Assembly (NCBI GenBank): GCA_023389275.1
Contig: JAEWEN010000070.1
Span: 1-9,882, forward strand
Direction: 5' to 3'
Length of the DNA: 9,882 bases
Source of the DNA: Bacillota bacterium
Lineage (GTDB): Bacteria; Bacillota; Clostridia; Clostridiales; Caloramatoraceae
The position numbers were made by a program, and so were the translations under genes. The notes beneath the pieces are model-generated. The model saw only the letters and a program-made list of their open reading frames with translations, had not been told where the DNA came from and did no database searches. This document shows, piece after piece, positions 7,888 through 9,882 of this stretch. Each line of letters opens with the position of its first letter. The stretch's first letter is position 1.

Positions 7888-8322
7888 CTACCTTCCTATT
7901 TCAAGAGCCTTCATAAACATTTGTTTATTCGTATTTAATGCTGTTACATTTGCTTCATAACTTCTTGATGCAGTTATAAGATCTACCATTTCATTTAATG
8001 GATTTACATTTGGCATAGTAACATATCCTTCTGGATTAGCATCAGGATGATTAGGATTATACACTACTTTTAAAGGTGTAACTTTATCATCCTCAATAGA
8101 AGACACCTTTACACCTTGCATTTTTTTATCTTTAGATTTTCCAAGATTATTAATATGTTCATTTATATTTTCCTCAAAACTTACAGTTTTTCTAACATAA
8201 GGGCCTCCACTTTGTGTTCTAGTAGTTTCCATGTTAGCAATATTATTAGATATTACATCTAACCTAACTCTTTCTGCACTTAAACCTGTTGCACTTATGT
8301 TAAGCGAACTAAATAAACTCAC
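7888..8322 (-). CDS. flgC: Flagellar proximal rod protein FlgC
   Basis: FlgC is a proximal rod subunit, secreted through the flagellar export gate without a cleaved signal. The 144-residue protein has the rod/hook N-terminal helix with ATGLSAERVRLDVISNNIAN at residues 11-30. The FlgC-specific GGPYVRKTV follows at 39-47, then NPNHPDANPEGYVTMPNVNP around 89-108. The C-terminal rod helix is MVDLITASRSYEANVTALNT at 112-131. Start is a GTG with SD AGGGAGGA 7 bases upstream, itself inside the last codons of flgB; the gap to flgB is 2 bases. Length and motifs are normal, so the identification is secure. Confidence 0.97.
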   Translation of the reverse strand: MSLFSSLNISATGLSAERVRLDVISNNIANMETTRTQSGGPYVRKTVSFEENINEHINNLGKSKDKKMQGVKVSSIEDDKVTPLKVVYNPNHPDANPEGYVTMPNVNPLNEMVDLITASRSYEANVTALNTNKQMFMKALEIGR

Positions 8323-8324
8323 CC

Positions 8325-8732
8325 TTATTTCCTCCCTTCAGTAATAACATATCTTCTTGAAGAAATTTGACCGCTAATTCTAGATATTAAAAAATTATAA
8401 TACATATTATTTTCAGATAATTTAACCATTTCTTTATCTATATCTACATTATTACCATCACTTCTCATACTTGTAGAGTTATCAGTTTCAACTTTATATC
8501 CTTGTCCACTTTCTTCTGAATCACTAATATGCATTTTATTAGTTTTAGTTAATGCTACATGCTCTCCTTTAATAACCTTATTTAAATTATCTTCAAAACT
8601 TACACTTGATGCCTTAAACCCTGGCGTATTAACATTAGATATATTATTTGATATAACTTTTGCTCTGGCACCACTAGCATCTATAGAAGATTTAAGCAAA
8701 TTATAAGTTAAGGAATTAATACCATTTATCAT
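8325..8732 (-). CDS. flgB: Flagellar proximal rod protein FlgB, first gene of the operon
   Basis: FlgB is a proximal rod subunit located next to FliE and FlgC. The 135-residue protein shows the family signature ISNNISNVNTPGFKASSVSF at residues 27-46, where NTPGFK is characteristic. The C-terminal helix region begins DIDKEMVKLSENNMYYNFL (98-116), again typical. The ATG is preceded by AGAGGAG with a 5-base spacer. It is the first gene after the terminator and A/T-rich leader, so operon transcription should begin between 8733 and about 8930. FlgB as the leading gene is the standard arrangement of the large flagellar operon in Firmicutes. Confidence 0.97.
   Translation of the reverse strand: MINGINSLTYNLLKSSIDASGARAKVISNNISNVNTPGFKASSVSFEDNLNKVIKGEHVALTKTNKMHISDSEESGQGYKVETDNSTSMRSDGNNVDIDKEMVKLSENNMYYNFLISRISGQISSRRYVITEGRK
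8330..8337 (-). promoter_or_regulatory. Ribosome-binding site fixing the GTG start of flgC
   Basis: AGGGAGGA lies 7 bases before GTG at 8320-8322, inside the last sense codons of flgB. No in-frame ATG is nearby, so this SD is the main support for the non-ATG start and for coupled translation of flgB and flgC. Confidence 0.8.
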
Positions 8733-8825
8733 AACATCTCCTCTTTCTGTAAATATAAGTTAATATTGGATATGATTATTTTTTAATAATTTTTAAAATA
8801 TAATTAATTTATTCATTAAAATTAT

Positions 8826-8854
8826 TTTATAACACTTCTTAATAAAAATAAAGC
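8826..8854 (-). promoter_or_regulatory. Candidate extended -10 promoter of the flgB operon (proximal)
   Basis: TGTTATAAA (8826-8834) is an extended -10 element (TG-N-TATAAA). No good -35 is found; the sequence at the 17-base spacing (8849-8854) is GCTTTA. A start about 7 bases downstream would leave a leader of about 85 bases. The rest of the 257-base gap between fliS and flgB holds only the terminator and A/T-rich sequence. No GCCGATAA-type sigma-28 box is visible anywhere in it. Confidence 0.33.
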
Positions 8855-8902
8855 CTAAAAAGTAAATTTATTGATTTTTTTCATAATATATGGTCATATT
8901 GA

Positions 8903-8932
8903 ATTTTATTTATTAATAGTTATATTCTTCAA
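8903..8932 (-). promoter_or_regulatory. Candidate SigA-like promoter of the flgB operon (distal)
   Basis: TTGAAG (8927-8932) and TAAAAT (8903-8908) are separated by 18 bases, matching 4/6 and 5/6 positions of the vegetative consensus. The -35 box overlaps the T-run of the fliS terminator. A start here would give an untranslated leader of roughly 165 bases before flgB. In such A/T-rich DNA, matches of this quality arise by chance, so this is only a candidate. Confidence 0.3.
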
Positions 8933-8984
8933 AAAAAATAAAACACCTCCATATTTTATATGCATATAAAATATAAAGATGTTT
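8931..8984 (-). terminator. Strong rho-independent terminator after fliS
   Basis: On the minus strand, two 20-base arms (8965-8984 and 8941-8960) pair along their whole length around a TGCA loop (8961-8964). Three of the pairs are G-U, the rest Watson-Crick. The arm is followed by TTTTATTTTTTTT, partly the stem end and partly 8931-8940. It starts 5 bases after the fliS stop. In plus-strand RNA the three G-U pairs would become A-C mismatches and the downstream run is only a short, interrupted T stretch, so the element is built for the minus strand. It should end the flaG-fliS transcript and separate it from the flgB operon. Confidence 0.9.
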
Positions 8985-8989
8985 ATATT

Positions 8990-9370
8990 TTACTTTTTAA
9001 GGCTTTTATAAGCTTCTTGAAAAGTATCCCTAATTTCTATACAAAACTCTAAGCATTCATTTGCTATATCTAAATCCTTTTTTATATTACATTCTACAAG
9101 TCTTCTATAAATATAATCATACAAAAGATTTAAAGAATATGCTATTTCTCCTCCTCTTTTCAAATCAAGTGTAGATTGAAGCTCTAAAATTATCCCTTGA
9201 CCCTTTTTTAAATTTTCATTAGATTTTTTAATATTTTTTTCCTCAATACCAATTACACCTTGCCTTACAAATTTAACCAGACCATCTAAAAGCATTATAA
9301 GAAGTTTTTCTCTAGATGCTGTATTAACACTATTACTTTGATAAGCATTTAAGGCATTTAAATTGTTCAT
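8990..9370 (-). CDS. fliS: Flagellar export chaperone FliS
   Basis: FliS binds the C-terminus of flagellin in the cytoplasm, stops it polymerising early and delivers it to the export gate. The 126-residue protein has the family's four-helix layout: NAYQSNSVNTASREKLLIML at residues 8-27, then LNLLYDYIYRRLVE near 80-93, and a final helix ending EAYKSLKK. An in-frame GTG nine bases further upstream would add three residues. That GTG is part of the SD GAGGTG, which is ideally spaced (6 bases) for the ATG used here, so the ATG is preferred. The stop lies 5 bases before the terminator hairpin, so fliS ends its operon. The preceding gene is the FlaG-like protein, whose stop codon overlaps the fliS SD. 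Identification is firm. Confidence 0.96.
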   Translation of the reverse strand: MNNLNALNAYQSNSVNTASREKLLIMLLDGLVKFVRQGVIGIEEKNIKKSNENLKKGQGIILELQSTLDLKRGGEIAYSLNLLYDYIYRRLVECNIKKDLDIANECLEFCIEIRDTFQEAYKSLKK

Positions 9371-9376
9371 ATATTT

Positions 9377-9383
9377 CACCTCT
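9377..9383 (-). promoter_or_regulatory. Ribosome-binding site deciding the fliS start
   Basis: AGAGGTG overlaps the stop codon of the FlaG-like gene and sits 6 bases before ATG at 9368-9370. The in-frame GTG at 9377-9379 is the last three bases of this SD, so it cannot sensibly serve as the start. Confidence 0.82.
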
Positions 9384-9738
9384 AAATTTTAAAGTCAATA
9401 ATTTTACCCTTATCATTTTTTATAGAATTTAAAAGTTCATTAAAATCTTCTATTTCATCTTCTAAAATAAGTTTTTTATTTTTATCATATATTTTTATAA
9501 CAATTCTATAATCTTCAACAACATATTCAAATATCATACCTAGTTTTTCAAAAATAAGACTTACTTTTTTTCCAAGACTTTTTTGTTGTTCTTTTTTTAT
9601 TATTTCTTTCTTTTTATCTTGCTTTAATTTAACTTTTCCTAATGTGGATGTACTTTTCACTGTATTTAACGCTTGCATCTGTAATGATTTTATTGCATTA
9701 GAATCAGAATAATCTAATGTAATAGGATTTATAGCCAT
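9382..9738 (-). CDS. Small FlaG-like protein, probably a diverged FlaG paralogue
   Basis: This 118-residue protein is not a plain member of any family I can name. Its C-terminal half, about residues 57-118, follows the layout of FlaG. Residues 78-86 (RIVIKIYDK) match TIMIKIIES of the FlaG fragment just upstream. Both then have an acidic turn, a short helix (FNELLNSI against LVDMIAEI) and a final G-x-I/F-I-D-x-K ending (GKIIDFKI against GLFIDKKV). The IPPE motif of FlaG is replaced by EDEIED. Residues 35-58 are very Lys-rich; the N-terminus is polar. No membrane segment or signal peptide is seen. The ATG is 12 bases after flaG, with TAGGAG overlapping the flaG stop; its own stop overlaps the fliS SD. 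A filament-related role is inferred from position and similarity, not shown. Confidence 0.8.
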   Translation of the reverse strand: MAINPITLDYSDSNAIKSLQMQALNTVKSTSTLGKVKLKQDKKKEIIKKEQQKSLGKKVSLIFEKLGMIFEYVVEDYRIVIKIYDKNKKLILEDEIEDFNELLNSIKNDKGKIIDFKI

Positions 9739-9750
9739 AAATGCACACTC

Positions 9751-9882
9751 CTAAACCTTTTTATCTATAAAAAGTCCTGCGCTTTTACATATCTCTGCTA
9801 TCATATCAACTAACTTTTCAGGTGGTATTTCCTTTAAAACATCTCCTGTATCTGATTCTATTATCTTTATCATAATAGTATG
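9751..9882 (-). CDS. flaG: Flagellar protein FlaG, C-terminal part only
   Basis: The gene enters from the right edge; 43 codons and the stop are visible. The segment has the hallmark FlaG C-terminus: a hydrophobic beta strand (IMIKIIES), the turn DTGDVLKEIPPEKLVDMIAE with the conserved IPPE, and the closing GLFIDKKV. FlaG proteins are small soluble accessory factors usually encoded near flagellin, fliD and fliS, and in some bacteria they affect filament length; the biochemical role is poorly known. The stop codon TAG forms part of the SD (TAGGAG) of the next gene, suggesting coupled translation. Because the N-terminal part lies outside the window, its full length and start cannot be judged. 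Confidence 0.88.
   Translation of the reverse strand, partial: HTIMIKIIESDTGDVLKEIPPEKLVDMIAEICKSAGLFIDKKV

Noticed and set aside
8793..8816. Seven-codon open frame (MNKLIIF) in the leader before flgB
   Set aside because: There is no SD in front of it, and a frame this short is expected by chance in A/T-rich DNA.
8733..8989. Possible riboswitch or other structured RNA between fliS and flgB
   Set aside because: Apart from the terminator stem I see no G/C-containing conserved core or paired architecture; the remaining sequence is almost all A and T.
1..9882. Mobile elements, CRISPR arrays, tRNA/rRNA genes, toxin-antitoxin or defence genes
   Set aside because: No transposase, direct-repeat array, RNA-gene signature or foreign-looking gene was found; the coding space is filled by flagellar genes of even composition.

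Overview
The window is a low-GC, strongly A/T-biased stretch of a motile Gram-positive genome, most likely a Clostridium (sensu stricto type) or close relative. This rests on the base composition, the A/T-ending codons, the strong AGGAGG/GAGGTG ribosome-binding sites, several TTG and GTG starts, and the flagellar gene order. I cannot fix the species. Every supported gene lies on the minus strand, so transcription runs from high to low coordinates.

Right block (about 8985-9882): the end of an operon for flagellar filament accessory proteins. It holds the C-terminal 43 residues of FlaG, a second small protein whose C-terminal half looks like a diverged FlaG copy, and FliS, the flagellin export chaperone. 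A strong intrinsic terminator begins 5 bases after fliS. fliD, often found between flaG and fliS, is not there.

Intergenic leader (8733-8930): about 200 bases of very A/T-rich DNA without a convincing gene. It must hold the promoter of the next operon unless transcription reads through the terminator. Two weak SigA-like promoters can be drawn; no sigma-28 (GCCGATAA-type) box is visible.

Left block (1-8732): a tightly packed operon for basal body, export apparatus and hook: flgB, flgC, fliE, fliF, fliG, fliH, fliI, fliJ, fliK, flgD, then the first 16 codons of another gene at the left edge. Gaps are 0-25 bases, fliG/fliH and fliH/fliI overlap, and almost every gene has a strong Shine-Dalgarno (SD) sequence, often overlapping the previous stop codon.

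The encoded parts fit together. FliF forms the MS ring, FliE joins it to the FlgB/FlgC proximal rod, and FliG sits on its cytoplasmic face as the torque ring. FliH, FliI and FliJ form the export ATPase complex. FliK measures hook length and FlgD caps the growing hook.

I found no previously undescribed system: this is a mostly standard flagellar cluster. The points most worth a second look are the diverged FlaG paralogue, a 171-bp in-frame tandem duplication inside fliK that may affect hook length, and the operon leader. The starts of fliS and fliH are placed downstream of the longest open frames on ribosome-binding-site grounds.
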